From the IMG/VR virus record IMGVR_UViG_3300021185_001116, positions 1 through 21,539 of that record: a stretch of DNA of 21,539 nucleotides; one strand, written 5' to 3'. This document shows, piece after piece, positions 1-6,842 of the stretch (positions are counted from its first letter, which is position 1; each line of letters opens with the position of its first letter). Under the pieces are notes generated by a model, which saw only the letters and a program-made list of their open reading frames with translations, was not told where the DNA came from and did no database searches. A program made the position numbers and the translations under genes. This stretch comes from a virus.

Positions 1-537
1 TTCGTTTAATGCAGGCCAAGGACTTGGTATAGTAGGCCTGTAATCTACTCTATAACGAGTTTCTACATCTTTATTATACTCATGACCAATATTTTTATCC
101 ATACCTGCCTTCATAGCAGTCTCAATAGTATTACGTATACCATCAAAATCATGTTGCTTAAGTAAGTCTGCCGAATTTAGTATAGCGTTTTTCATTTCCT
201 GGTTCTTACAAAAAGTTGTAAACTCTTCTTGAACGAATGCTACATCATCAGAAGATGCTTCATACGAATTACGTAACTCTTCTTTTAACGCTACCTGTAA
301 TACTTCGTTTTCGACTTTTTGAAGCTCTACCTTAAGAACATCCATAGTAATGTTAGTATGGTATCTATCAAAATAATCACATATCTGTTTTACAATCCAT
401 TTATGTGAATCTGCATCAAAATAGTGATCATGTAATACGTCCCTAACGTTAAGTAAAAATGATTTATCTGTAAGTAGCGATCCTAAGACCTTTAATTGGA
501 ACCCTTTCCCGTACTGTTGTAAACTCTTTAGTGTCAT
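1..537 (-). CDS. 41: Replicative DNA helicase, DnaB/T4 gp41-like (N-terminal part; runs off the left edge)
   Basis: The first 179 codons are in the window, from the ATG at 537; the frame stays open to base 1, so the RecA-like motor domain with its Walker motifs lies outside. The visible part resembles the N-terminal helical domain and linker of DnaB/gp41 helicases: it starts with the LGSLLTDKSFLLNV pattern, has an ITMDVLKVELQKV helix, and ends with a GHEYNKDVETRYR stretch followed by IPSPWPALNE, matching the linker entering the motor domain (gp41 relatives have GHDYF..ERY then a short IP segment). By family knowledge this is the hexameric helicase that unwinds DNA at the phage fork and works with primase. 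It is the last gene of the replication run, 23 nt after a cytidylyltransferase-like gene. The N-terminal domain is poorly conserved, so the call depends mainly on the linker and the gene context. Confidence 0.75.
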   Translation of the reverse strand, partial: MTLKSLQQYGKGFQLKVLGSLLTDKSFLLNVRDVLHDHYFDADSHKWIVKQICDYFDRYHTNITMDVLKVELQKVENEVLQVALKEELRNSYEASSDDVAFVQEEFTTFCKNQEMKNAILNSADLLKQHDFDGIRNTIETAMKAGMDKNIGHEYNKDVETRYRVDYRPTIPSPWPALNE

Positions 538-560
538 TTAAAACCTTTAGATTAATATAA

Positions 561-983
561 CTATTTTTTATCTAACAACCAACTAGATGATTGTATTTTA
601 TCTCCTAATCCATCAATTAACTCTATTCCATATTGATTGCATATATTTGCTTCTGGTATAGTGTCATTATTTTGATCTCCTCCGTTAGCAAAAGCTAATT
701 TATAAGTCTCATGAAATTTATTAAACATACATTTAATCGTTTCTATTTGAGTACTATCCTTATCTATTGAAATCCAAGCCATATCAACAACACTCAATGA
801 CCTAATTATTCGAACTCTTTCTTGTTCATCTTGAAAGAACTTAGAACCTTTCATTTCTCTCTGTTTATCGTTATTAACGATTACTATAAGAGCGTCTCCT
901 ACCTCTTTAGCTTTTTCAAATAAATCTAAATGTCCTTTATGTAGTGGATTAAAGTATCCGCTAACTATTATTGCTTTTTTCAT
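561..983 (-). CDS. Small cytidylyltransferase-like nucleotidyltransferase (intact HxGH)
   Basis: This 140-aa protein has the Rossmann-like nucleotidyltransferase pattern of the TagD/RfaE-C/NadD-type superfamily. A short beta strand (residues 3-9) leads into NPLHKGHLDLF, with the nucleotide-binding HxGH motif intact at residues 15-18 (HKGH). Near the end, IQSSSWLL at residues 130-137 stands where the family has its second nucleotide-contacting Ser/Thr motif. Such enzymes join CTP or ATP to a phosphorylated small molecule (for example glycerol-3-phosphate or a sugar phosphate) and release pyrophosphate; the substrate cannot be read from the sequence. It overlaps the preceding gene, a second member of the family, by 23 nt, so the two are probably translationally coupled. 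There is no clear ribosome binding site. Length is normal for a stand-alone domain. Confidence 0.8.
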   Translation of the reverse strand: MKKAIIVSGYFNPLHKGHLDLFEKAKEVGDALIVIVNNDKQREMKGSKFFQDEQERVRIIRSLSVVDMAWISIDKDSTQIETIKCMFNKFHETYKLAFANGGDQNNDTIPEANICNQYGIELIDGLGDKIQSSSWLLDKK

Positions 984-1377
984 AACTATTTGCGATTAAT
1001 TTTTTAAACTTTGTTGTACTCCATCCATGATCCCTACTAAGGTAGTGAATAGGTATTTTTAAATCATCCCCAGTAAAAGGTTTACCTTTATAATCATCAC
1101 CTAAAAACCTAATATTAAACTCTCCTACTTTAAGTAAATCATATAATTGTTCTTCATATGTGTATCTGATAACATCATCAACATATCTCAAAGACATAAG
1201 CATATCTTTTCTCTCGTCTGGTGAAAGTATAGGTTTAAGTTTATGGGGTCTTTCAATACTTGGATCTGTATGTAAAAGTACTATAAGGCAATCACAGTTT
1301 TCAGCACATTCCTTAAACATAGCAATATACCCTGGGTGTATTACATCAAAATTACCTGCTATTATCCCCTTTTTCAT
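961..1377 (-). CDS. Glycerol-3-phosphate cytidylyltransferase-like protein (HPGY variant)
   Basis: This 138-aa protein is a single TagD-like cytidylyltransferase domain: strand GIIAGNFDVIHPGYI, then LSPDERKDML (family ERxxxL helix) and a C-terminal GWSTTKFKKLI resembling the RTSGISTT-type motif. The HxGH motif at residues 14-17 reads HPGY, so its second histidine is a tyrosine; this may alter activity or reflect a phage subfamily. I chose the ATG at 1377 because it overlaps the TGA of the upstream nuclease gene as ATGA, a common coupled start, and because the protein then begins directly with the first beta strand. An in-frame ATG 36 nt upstream would add 12 residues inside the neighbouring gene and is less likely. 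Its partner downstream is another member of the same superfamily, suggesting paired nucleotide-activation steps. The substrate is unknown. Confidence 0.8.
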   Translation of the reverse strand: MKKGIIAGNFDVIHPGYIAMFKECAENCDCLIVLLHTDPSIERPHKLKPILSPDERKDMLMSLRYVDDVIRYTYEEQLYDLLKVGEFNIRFLGDDYKGKPFTGDDLKIPIHYLSRDHGWSTTKFKKLIANSYEKSNNS

Positions 1378-2387
1378 TTTACTGTTGTTAGTCCTCGAAA
1401 GTTTTCTAACCAACCTTCTGTATTTTTAGTAACTCCCTCAATTTTATCTTGATCTAAATGATGTAGAAACGCACCTGTCTGTAAATCCGGTACTGGTGTC
1501 TTTAATATTTCTTCTACATACTCTACTTCTTTATCGTCTAATGCAGTATTATGTAGATCCATTAACTTAAAATTAGTTTCTACTCTATCCCAGTTATGAA
1601 TAATTTTAGGAAAGATTTTCTTTTCTTCTAGTTTTTCTTCTGCTACTTTATAAACATAATCTAGATCAGTCTTTTCAGTAAGTAGTTTAGGAAACTGTGA
1701 TACGATAGTTTTAATTCCTAATCCTTTTACTCCTTGTAAGTTATCTGAGTTATCTCCTAATAGTGCTTTTACTATATTATAATTTGTAGGTAATACCTTA
1801 AGTTCTTCAAATATATTATCTTTTGTAAAAGTTTTCTTCTTAACAGGAGCATAAACTTCAATATTACTATTTACTAACTGTAAAAAGTCCTTATCTGAAG
1901 ATACTATGGTTACTTTTTTACCTGCTGATGAAGCTCTTAAAGCTAGATAAGCCATTATATCATCAGCTTCTAATTTTTCTAGTACCATTTGATGTAAAGG
2001 TAAACATTCTAGATAATCTTGAGTTCTAAATAACTGTCCTATTAAAGCTTCTGTCTCTTCTTCTTTAGTATCGTATAGTCCCCAATGAGTAATACGTGAG
2101 GTTGCTCTTTGAGCCTTATAATTAGGGTCAATATTCTTTCTATTTCCGGAACCTCCTTTACCGTCCCATACTACTACTACTCTAGTAGGATCAAAAATTC
2201 TAGTAACATACCCTAAAGAACGAAGAAACCCTATCAGGCCACCAACATGGGCACCTGACGGGTTCATCGCTTTGAGCAGCGAGAACGACCTGATTAAGGT
2301 GTTCATCGCATCAATGACCAAGATGTGGTCATTCAACGCTCGGGGTGGGGTCTGCTTTAAATTCTTTAATATCTTATCGTAAGCCAC
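1374..2387 (-). CDS. rnh: RNase H / 5'-3' exonuclease of the T4 Rnh (FEN) family
   Basis: This 337-aa protein has the PIN-like 5' nuclease fold followed by a helix-three-turn-helix. Metal-binding acidic residues appear in order: D26 in VIDAMNTL, D75 in VVWDGKGG, the E140/D142/D143 cluster in EADDIMAYL, D165/D167 in VSSDKDF, and D212/D215 in LGDNSDN. The DNA-binding H3TH segment follows as LQGVKGLGIKTI (217-228). In T4 this enzyme removes RNA primers and nearby DNA from lagging-strand fragments, together with gp32; gp32 is encoded three genes upstream here. The start is GTG at 2387, and its first base is the last base of the TAG stop of uvsX (TAGTG), so translation is probably coupled. The first part of the gene is clearly richer in G+C than the rest (see findings). 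Confidence 0.9.
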   Translation of the reverse strand: MAYDKILKNLKQTPPRALNDHILVIDAMNTLIRSFSLLKAMNPSGAHVGGLIGFLRSLGYVTRIFDPTRVVVVWDGKGGSGNRKNIDPNYKAQRATSRITHWGLYDTKEEETEALIGQLFRTQDYLECLPLHQMVLEKLEADDIMAYLALRASSAGKKVTIVSSDKDFLQLVNSNIEVYAPVKKKTFTKDNIFEELKVLPTNYNIVKALLGDNSDNLQGVKGLGIKTIVSQFPKLLTEKTDLDYVYKVAEEKLEEKKIFPKIIHNWDRVETNFKLMDLHNTALDDKEVEYVEEILKTPVPDLQTGAFLHHLDQDKIEGVTKNTEGWLENFRGLTTVK

Positions 2388-3457
2388 TAATCAAGTAAAT
2401 TTGGTGCTATTACATCTTCTTCTAAGTCTCCTTCTTCAATTAAATCAAAGTCTACAGTACCTACTAATTTTAGCCAATGTTCTTTATGATCGTCTCTATA
2501 TTTATCAATAGCTTTTTTATCGTCTTCGATAAATCCATGTGAAGTCATTACTACTCTACCTCTAGATTGTACTCCACCTATATGGTTCTTTTCAATTTGT
2601 ACGTTTGTTCTCTTTGCAAACTCTACTTGTAAACCGTCTTTAATAGCTTTAATCTTAGATGTACCTGGATTAGTAATATTACCAAAGGTAACGACTAGTG
2701 TAGCATCATACCACATAGACATCCCACCTTTATTCTGTAATTTAGGTTGTCCCATTGGATGCTCAGGTTTCATTGTCCATACTTTATTAATAGCTACCAT
2801 AGTATTAGTATAGGGTGAATTTTCTTTTCTAGATAATAAGATCTTTTGGTTGAGGTTATTACCAAATTGAGTAGACATAGCACCAGCATTCCATTCATTA
2901 TTATTCTTATTAGAACGTACTGATAATTCACAAGGTACTGAACCTATACTATCCCAAAAGAAGCACATATCATAAGGTAAATTACCTTTAGCTTGTTCAT
3001 CCATAAGATCGGCCATATATACTGCTACATCCTCTATTGTATTTAATTGACCTCTATCAGCATATAGAAAATGACCTTCATAATCAACTACTGTACCGTT
3101 TTTATCTTTAACTTCTTCAAACTGTAATCCCATTTCTTTAGCATGATCCCAAGACCATTTCATCTCGGTAACAATAAAGACAGGAAGTACACCTAACTTT
3201 TGAGCATTTACTGCTGCTTCAATTAATGCAGTAGTCTTACCTGTATCACTATGTCCTCTTAGTAGAGTAATATGTCCAGTTGGTATACCGGGTAATGATG
3301 TAATATCTTGAAAGGCTTGAGATAATGGTATCCATCCTTGTTCTTTAAATTTTACTGATGCGTTTGAATATCCTTTTTTCGATTTAAAGTTGGATAGATT
3401 AAAGGACTTACGGACTGCAGCGGTCGCTCTTGCTTTAGTTTCTTCTTTTTTAGCCAT
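2387..3457 (-). CDS. uvsX: UvsX/RecA-like recombinase
   Basis: This 356-aa protein is a RecA-fold strand-exchange ATPase close to T4 UvsX in size. The Walker A loop is GHSDTGKTT at residues 68-76. The probable catalytic region is FIVTEMKWSWD (94-104), Walker B is CFFWDS at 165-170 with D169, and the STQFGNNLNQKI segment from about 195 is the expected helix after loop L1. The C-terminus is acidic (IEEGDLEEDV), a usual feature of RecA/UvsX tails. The role is ATP-dependent filament formation on ssDNA, homologous strand exchange and recombination-dependent replication, with gp32 and the helicase as partners, both encoded here. It starts with ATG sharing one base with the TAA of the upstream gene (TAATG) and is followed directly by rnh. 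No inserted sequence or intein is visible. Confidence 0.92.
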   Translation of the reverse strand: MAKKEETKARATAAVRKSFNLSNFKSKKGYSNASVKFKEQGWIPLSQAFQDITSLPGIPTGHITLLRGHSDTGKTTALIEAAVNAQKLGVLPVFIVTEMKWSWDHAKEMGLQFEEVKDKNGTVVDYEGHFLYADRGQLNTIEDVAVYMADLMDEQAKGNLPYDMCFFWDSIGSVPCELSVRSNKNNNEWNAGAMSTQFGNNLNQKILLSRKENSPYTNTMVAINKVWTMKPEHPMGQPKLQNKGGMSMWYDATLVVTFGNITNPGTSKIKAIKDGLQVEFAKRTNVQIEKNHIGGVQSRGRVVMTSHGFIEDDKKAIDKYRDDHKEHWLKLVGTVDFDLIEEGDLEEDVIAPNLLD

Positions 3458-4164
3458 TATATAAGTGATTTGTTTGACATTAACATTTTAAATTTTTGCG
3501 GACCACCTAAATGTTCGTAAACATCTGGAGTATTAACGCTTCTTATACTAAGATACGAATAATTTCCTTCATATAAAAGCATTCCCAGTAAATATTGTCC
3601 AAGAAGTATAGAAAAAGACAAAAAAGTATTATCAAATTTATTCAAAATATCTTTTCTATAGTAACTATACTGCTCAATATAATCTGTAAGTAGCTTTTTA
3701 TTGTTAATTTTTAGGAATCCTATGTTCGGTACAAAGGGTAATTTTTTTACTGATTTAATTTTATCATATAGTAACATTCCTTCTACAGCTCTTATGTCTT
3801 CTTCGTACCAGTACTTCCTAGGTGAATCTTTATAGTCAAATATTAAATCTGTATTTGAATCAACCATAGGTTTTTTAAACATAAGTATATCAGGGTCTAC
3901 TAACATCTCATTAAATTTTAAATCTTTGAGTAGACTTAGTTTAAAGTCATCTAAAAATTTAAAATCACTAGAATCAATCATAGTAATATCATTAGATAGA
4001 TTTTTAAGGTCCTTATAGGTACTATCATCTGTAACTAATCTATAGTTACTATGTTTACTAACTAATTTAATTGATTGTTTGAGAAGGGTAAGACTAATTG
4101 CATACTGCTCTTCGTTAACCGCTAAGTTTTTTGAAAAGCAGTATACATATGTAATCTTACTCAT
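3457..4164 (-). CDS. Putative GT-A-type glycosyltransferase-like protein
   Basis: I do not recognise a specific family for this 235-aa protein, but its pattern is that of a nucleotide-sugar transferase fold: an early beta strand (ITYVYCFSKN), a helix with LLKQSIKL, a strand YRLVTDD (41-47), a strand ITMIDS (60-65), and then a strand ending in a DxD-like motif, LVDPDILMF (D90 and D92), where such enzymes bind the metal and nucleotide sugar. A later HLGGPQKF near the C-terminus could be part of the acceptor side. Its start overlaps the end of gene 32 by 8 nt and its stop overlaps uvsX by 1 nt, so it is translated with replication genes although its predicted role is unrelated. An alternative is a non-catalytic relative. 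Glycosyl transfer to phage DNA, virion or host surface would all be guesses. Confidence 0.5.
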   Translation of the reverse strand: MSKITYVYCFSKNLAVNEEQYAISLTLLKQSIKLVSKHSNYRLVTDDSTYKDLKNLSNDITMIDSSDFKFLDDFKLSLLKDLKFNEMLVDPDILMFKKPMVDSNTDLIFDYKDSPRKYWYEEDIRAVEGMLLYDKIKSVKKLPFVPNIGFLKINNKKLLTDYIEQYSYYRKDILNKFDNTFLSFSILLGQYLLGMLLYEGNYSYLSIRSVNTPDVYEHLGGPQKFKMLMSNKSLI

Positions 4165-4954
4165 TGAATAAGTCGTCGAACTTACTTACTGTATCTTTAT
4201 TACCAGCAGTTGCTGTTTCTAAAGTAAAGTCTGTCTTCGCCGGTGTAGCAGGTGCAGCTTTAGTTTCAGCTCCTGCCGCTGGTGCAGCTTCTTCTGCTGA
4301 TCCAGGGTTAAGATAATTCTGTAATTGCTTCTTAATAAAGTCATAATCGTATTGATTATGTACTTCTACTGGATTAGGTTGAGTTTTTAACCAAGTATCT
4401 ACTGAATCGTTATTTTCTGATAGAGCAGTTTGCTTAGGTTTAATTCTTACAGTAGTTTCAGGATAAGGATTACCTTCTCTCTGCTCTACTACTAAATCCC
4501 ATCCGTTTATTACGTCAGTAAAATCACCTACGTCTTCATCTTCTGCTAAAGCAAGTAATGCTTTATAAATAGTAATACCAAATCCCCATAATCTAACTCC
4601 TTTTTCTTCTTCTCCTCTTACTACAACAGGAGCAAAGATTCTAGTTTTAGGTGATATCTTACCAGCTAATGACCAATTATCTTTATCAGAAGTTTTCTTA
4701 AGTTCTTTTACAAACTCTTCTATCGGGTCTTGTTTACCGAAGTTAGAAAGAGCCACCATAGGATATTTTCCAATACCGTAGTGAAACTTTAACTCCTTAA
4801 AAGGAAAAGTAGGGTCGTACATAGAAGGTACAATCCTAAGAGTTTGTTTTCCTAATTGTGGTTTCCAAAAAATTGTTGAATAGTCAGTCTTTTCTCTCTG
4901 CTGACCGTTGTTGTTTAAGGCATCTAGCTTAGCCTTTATCGCATTTAAATCCAT
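4157..4954 (-). CDS. 32: Single-stranded DNA-binding protein, T4 gp32-like (no cysteines)
   Basis: This 265-aa protein resembles gp32 in its architecture. A basic/polar N-terminal arm (residues 1-24) is followed by an OB-type core with the typical opening TDYSTIFWKPQLGKQTLRIVP and the later WGFGITIYKALLAL segment. An Ala/Pro-rich linker occupies about 221-242, and the tail ends in SKFDDLFNE, the acidic C-terminal peptide through which gp32-type proteins contact partners. The role is to coat ssDNA at the fork and during recombination. T4 gp32 has a Zn site built from one His and three Cys; this protein has no cysteine at all, so that site cannot be present. The leader upstream (4955-5011) holds a small hairpin and an A/U-rich stretch, which may matter because T4 gene 32 is translationally autoregulated. 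Confidence 0.87.
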   Translation of the reverse strand: MDLNAIKAKLDALNNNGQQREKTDYSTIFWKPQLGKQTLRIVPSMYDPTFPFKELKFHYGIGKYPMVALSNFGKQDPIEEFVKELKKTSDKDNWSLAGKISPKTRIFAPVVVRGEEEKGVRLWGFGITIYKALLALAEDEDVGDFTDVINGWDLVVEQREGNPYPETTVRIKPKQTALSENNDSVDTWLKTQPNPVEVHNQYDYDFIKKQLQNYLNPGSAEEAAPAAGAETKAAPATPAKTDFTLETATAGNKDTVSKFDDLFNE

Positions 4955-4992
4955 ATAACTTATTTTAAATATAACGTTTATTAACTAATATA

Positions 4993-5011
4993 AGAACTTA
5001 TTTTCAGTTCT
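4993..5011 (-). promoter_or_regulatory. Small hairpin in the leader of gene 32
   Basis: The coding strand shows a 6-bp perfect inverted repeat (AGAACT / AGTTCT) around a 7-nt A-rich loop, overlapping the stop codon of the preceding 152-aa gene and lying about 39-57 nt before the gene 32 ATG. No run of T follows, so it is a poor terminator. In T4, gp32 represses its own mRNA by binding a structured, A/U-rich leader, and this hairpin with the A/U-rich 38 nt after it could have that role. The loop can also pair weakly with a TATTT further downstream. Six A/T-rich base pairs can occur by chance. Confidence 0.3.
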
Positions 5012-5462
5012 CCAACTCTATAATCTTAAAAAGTTTAGTATTTACCCTTTTAAGTTCTGGTCCTTTAGTTAGTAGGACACAGTTTCTATAATCAGACCAG
5101 TTAACACGGTAACTAGTATCTAATTCCCCTCCGTTTAATTCTTTAATTAGAGTATTTAAAGCATTAATAGTGTAGAGAGTATTTGAATCTTTCTTTCTAT
5201 GAACTAATATAGTGTTATCAATGAATGTTCCTATATTACCAAAATCTACATTATACGTACAAATGTACTCATCTTGAGACTTTGCGTATAATACGAAAAT
5301 TTTATTGTAAATTATCTTGTACCTCTCTTGAATCTCTTGAAGAACTGACTCTAAAGTTTCTTCAGTAGCAAAAGTACAGAAAAGTTTGTTGCTCATGTCG
5401 TCGTATAAATCTAACGGATCAATATCATAATCGAATTCCGTAATAACTGCGTTTTCTATCAT
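5004..5462 (-). CDS. Unknown 152-aa protein between polymerase and gene 32
   Basis: I do not recognise this protein. It is acidic at the N-terminus (ITEFDYDIDPLDLYDD), with a predicted mix of helix (TLESVLQEIQERY) and strand segments (KIFVLYA, EYICTYNVDF) and a tail LNTLIKELNGG...SYRVNWSDYRNCVLLTKGPELKRV. It has no signal peptide, membrane segment or metal-binding cysteine cluster. It starts 19 nt after the polymerase stop and ends 49 nt before gene 32, so it is probably co-expressed with replication proteins and may act with the polymerase or gp32. The ATG at 5462 is preceded almost directly by the TATTTATA element (5464-5471), leaving essentially no leader if that element is a promoter for this gene. 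Confidence 0.75.
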   Translation of the reverse strand: MIENAVITEFDYDIDPLDLYDDMSNKLFCTFATEETLESVLQEIQERYKIIYNKIFVLYAKSQDEYICTYNVDFGNIGTFIDNTILVHRKKDSNTLYTINALNTLIKELNGGELDTSYRVNWSDYRNCVLLTKGPELKRVNTKLFKIIELEN

Positions 5463-5463
5463 T

Positions 5464-5471
5464 TATAAATA
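5464..5471 (-). promoter_or_regulatory. TATTTATA element before the 152-aa gene
   Basis: An exact copy of the octamer that recurs before several genes (TATTTATA on the coding strand), between the polymerase stop and the 152-aa gene, with one base between it and the ATG. That spacing is shorter than at the other sites, so transcription from here would be leaderless or the match may be accidental. Confidence 0.25.
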
Positions 5472-5481
5472 TCTTTTTGTT

Positions 5482-6807
5482 CTATAAACTGAGGCTTTTA
5501 GAATATTTAAATTTAATCGGGTACTTACCCCCTGATTCTAATATCTCCTGTAGTTCTTCTAGTGTTTTTTTGCCATCTTCCTTATTAAAGTCAAATAGTA
5601 ATGCATCGTATGTATACAGAACAAGCTTTGTCTTTTTATTTTTCAAGTACCTTAGTACATCTTTTAATATAAGAATATTTCTTGAAGTCTCTAACGATTG
5701 CATGATATAATTCATTAATTTCTGTGGATTCATATCTTTTAGCTTATTCGTAAAAGGTTTTCCACTAATTGGCGCCAAGACTTCTCCGTCATTTTGGTAT
5801 CGTTTCCATAAGTCTTTGATATAATCATCAATTTTTGTAAAGATTGGTAGGAAAGCATATTTTTCTGGTATCTTTCCATAAATTGCGTGAAAGTTAATCT
5901 GTTTTGCTTGGTCATATTCATCTTCTGTGATTTCTTCTTTATTAAAGTACTGTTTTGCTAATTGAGTATGAGCGGATTCGCTTGATAATGGATAGCCAAT
6001 TTGCTCACAAAGTAACCGAAGGTGGTAACCATCGAAATCCAACTCAACAAAATAATCACCGGTTGGATGGAAGCATTTCCTGTGTTGTTCGCTCTTAGGA
6101 ATAGCAGCGAAATTAACGCTATTAAAAGCATTAGTAGGTCTAGATGTGACATTGTATAAATTGTATGAAGTTAGTACTTTATTATTAAAAATATTATAGA
6201 GAGGGTTACGAGGTTTAAACATTTCTTTAAATTCTTCATAGAAAATACTTAATCCAGCATGTTCTAATAAGAAAAATACATTAGTAGCAGTCTTATTATA
6301 AAAATCAAACCCATTAGGTATATCATAATCGATTACTTTCTCAACTGAGTCATAAGCTTTTTCACTACTTTCATATAGTTTAGATAAAGGTATTAATCTA
6401 TTTACTTCTTTAAACTTATTAAATTTATTATAAAAATAATTTAAAGTATTGTTTTCTCTAGAATATTCTAATCTATCATATTCAGTCATTGAATACAACA
6501 ACGATAGATCTATTGCTTCCTGTAAATTAAAGTGATATAAAAGGTTTTTCTTATCTATGGTATACAACTTACTAGCAGAAGAAAGAATACTATAGACACG
6601 TTCTTTTGATACATTAATACCTTCTTCATGGTCTATAGGCACTATAAAGCCATGCTTTGAATGTATTGGTCTAATGTATACTGCTGCTGTTGAAGTAAGT
6701 TTAGGGTGATATAGATCGTTAGACGAAATAACGTCAACGTATAACCCTAATTTTGATAACCGTTGTAAGTTCTCTAACTTACTTTCTTGTTCAACTATAT
6801 AAAACAC
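5482..6807 (-). CDS. Short divergent family A (Pol I-like) DNA polymerase
   Basis: This 441-aa protein carries the palm/fingers signature of family A polymerases in the right order. TSRPTNAFNSVNFAAIP (221-237) matches the TGRLSS..PNLQNIP segment. Motif A is ELDFDGYHLRLL with catalytic D257; motif B is AKQINFHAIYG with K302, F306 and Y310, equivalent to Pol I K758, F762 and Y766; motif C is VLYTYDALLFDF with catalytic D401. Several usual residues differ: H262 at the motif A Glu (E710), Y298 at R754, and Y400/A402 at the motif C His/Glu. The first ~210 residues have no readable DnaQ-type exonuclease motifs, although the segment around 40-105 may be a degenerate exonuclease-like domain. The protein is much shorter than Pol I. 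T4 itself uses a family B polymerase, so this is the likely replicase or an accessory polymerase. GTG start at 6807. Confidence 0.8.
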   Translation of the reverse strand: MFYIVEQESKLENLQRLSKLGLYVDVISSNDLYHPKLTSTAAVYIRPIHSKHGFIVPIDHEEGINVSKERVYSILSSASKLYTIDKKNLLYHFNLQEAIDLSLLYSMTEYDRLEYSRENNTLNYFYNKFNKFKEVNRLIPLSKLYESSEKAYDSVEKVIDYDIPNGFDFYNKTATNVFFLLEHAGLSIFYEEFKEMFKPRNPLYNIFNNKVLTSYNLYNVTSRPTNAFNSVNFAAIPKSEQHRKCFHPTGDYFVELDFDGYHLRLLCEQIGYPLSSESAHTQLAKQYFNKEEITEDEYDQAKQINFHAIYGKIPEKYAFLPIFTKIDDYIKDLWKRYQNDGEVLAPISGKPFTNKLKDMNPQKLMNYIMQSLETSRNILILKDVLRYLKNKKTKLVLYTYDALLFDFNKEDGKKTLEELQEILESGGKYPIKFKYSKSLSL

Positions 6808-6832
6808 TTATACAACCTTTTATATAATATAC

Positions 6833-6840
6833 GATAAATA
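6833..6840 (-). promoter_or_regulatory. TATTTATC element before the polymerase
   Basis: A one-base variant of the recurrent element (TATTTATC on the coding strand), in the 35-nt gap between the 170-aa gene and the polymerase, 24 nt before the polymerase GTG. The position suggests a promoter for the replication genes, separating them from the tail genes upstream. This is inferred from recurrence and position only. Confidence 0.35.
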
Positions 6841-6842
6841 TA

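Noticed and set aside
1378-1413. Upstream ATG at 1413 as start of the second cytidylyltransferase
   Set aside because: The extra 12 residues fall inside the rnh coding region and precede the first beta strand; the ATGA overlap at 1377 is a better start.
1160-1429. Open frame of 89 codons on the plus strand
   Set aside because: It lies opposite a well-supported cytidylyltransferase-like gene and the end of rnh; its translation has no recognisable motif and all neighbouring genes are on the minus strand.
4564-4571. TATTTATA copy as a promoter
   Set aside because: It lies within the gene 32 coding sequence (residues ITIYK) with no downstream gene start nearby, so I regard it as chance.
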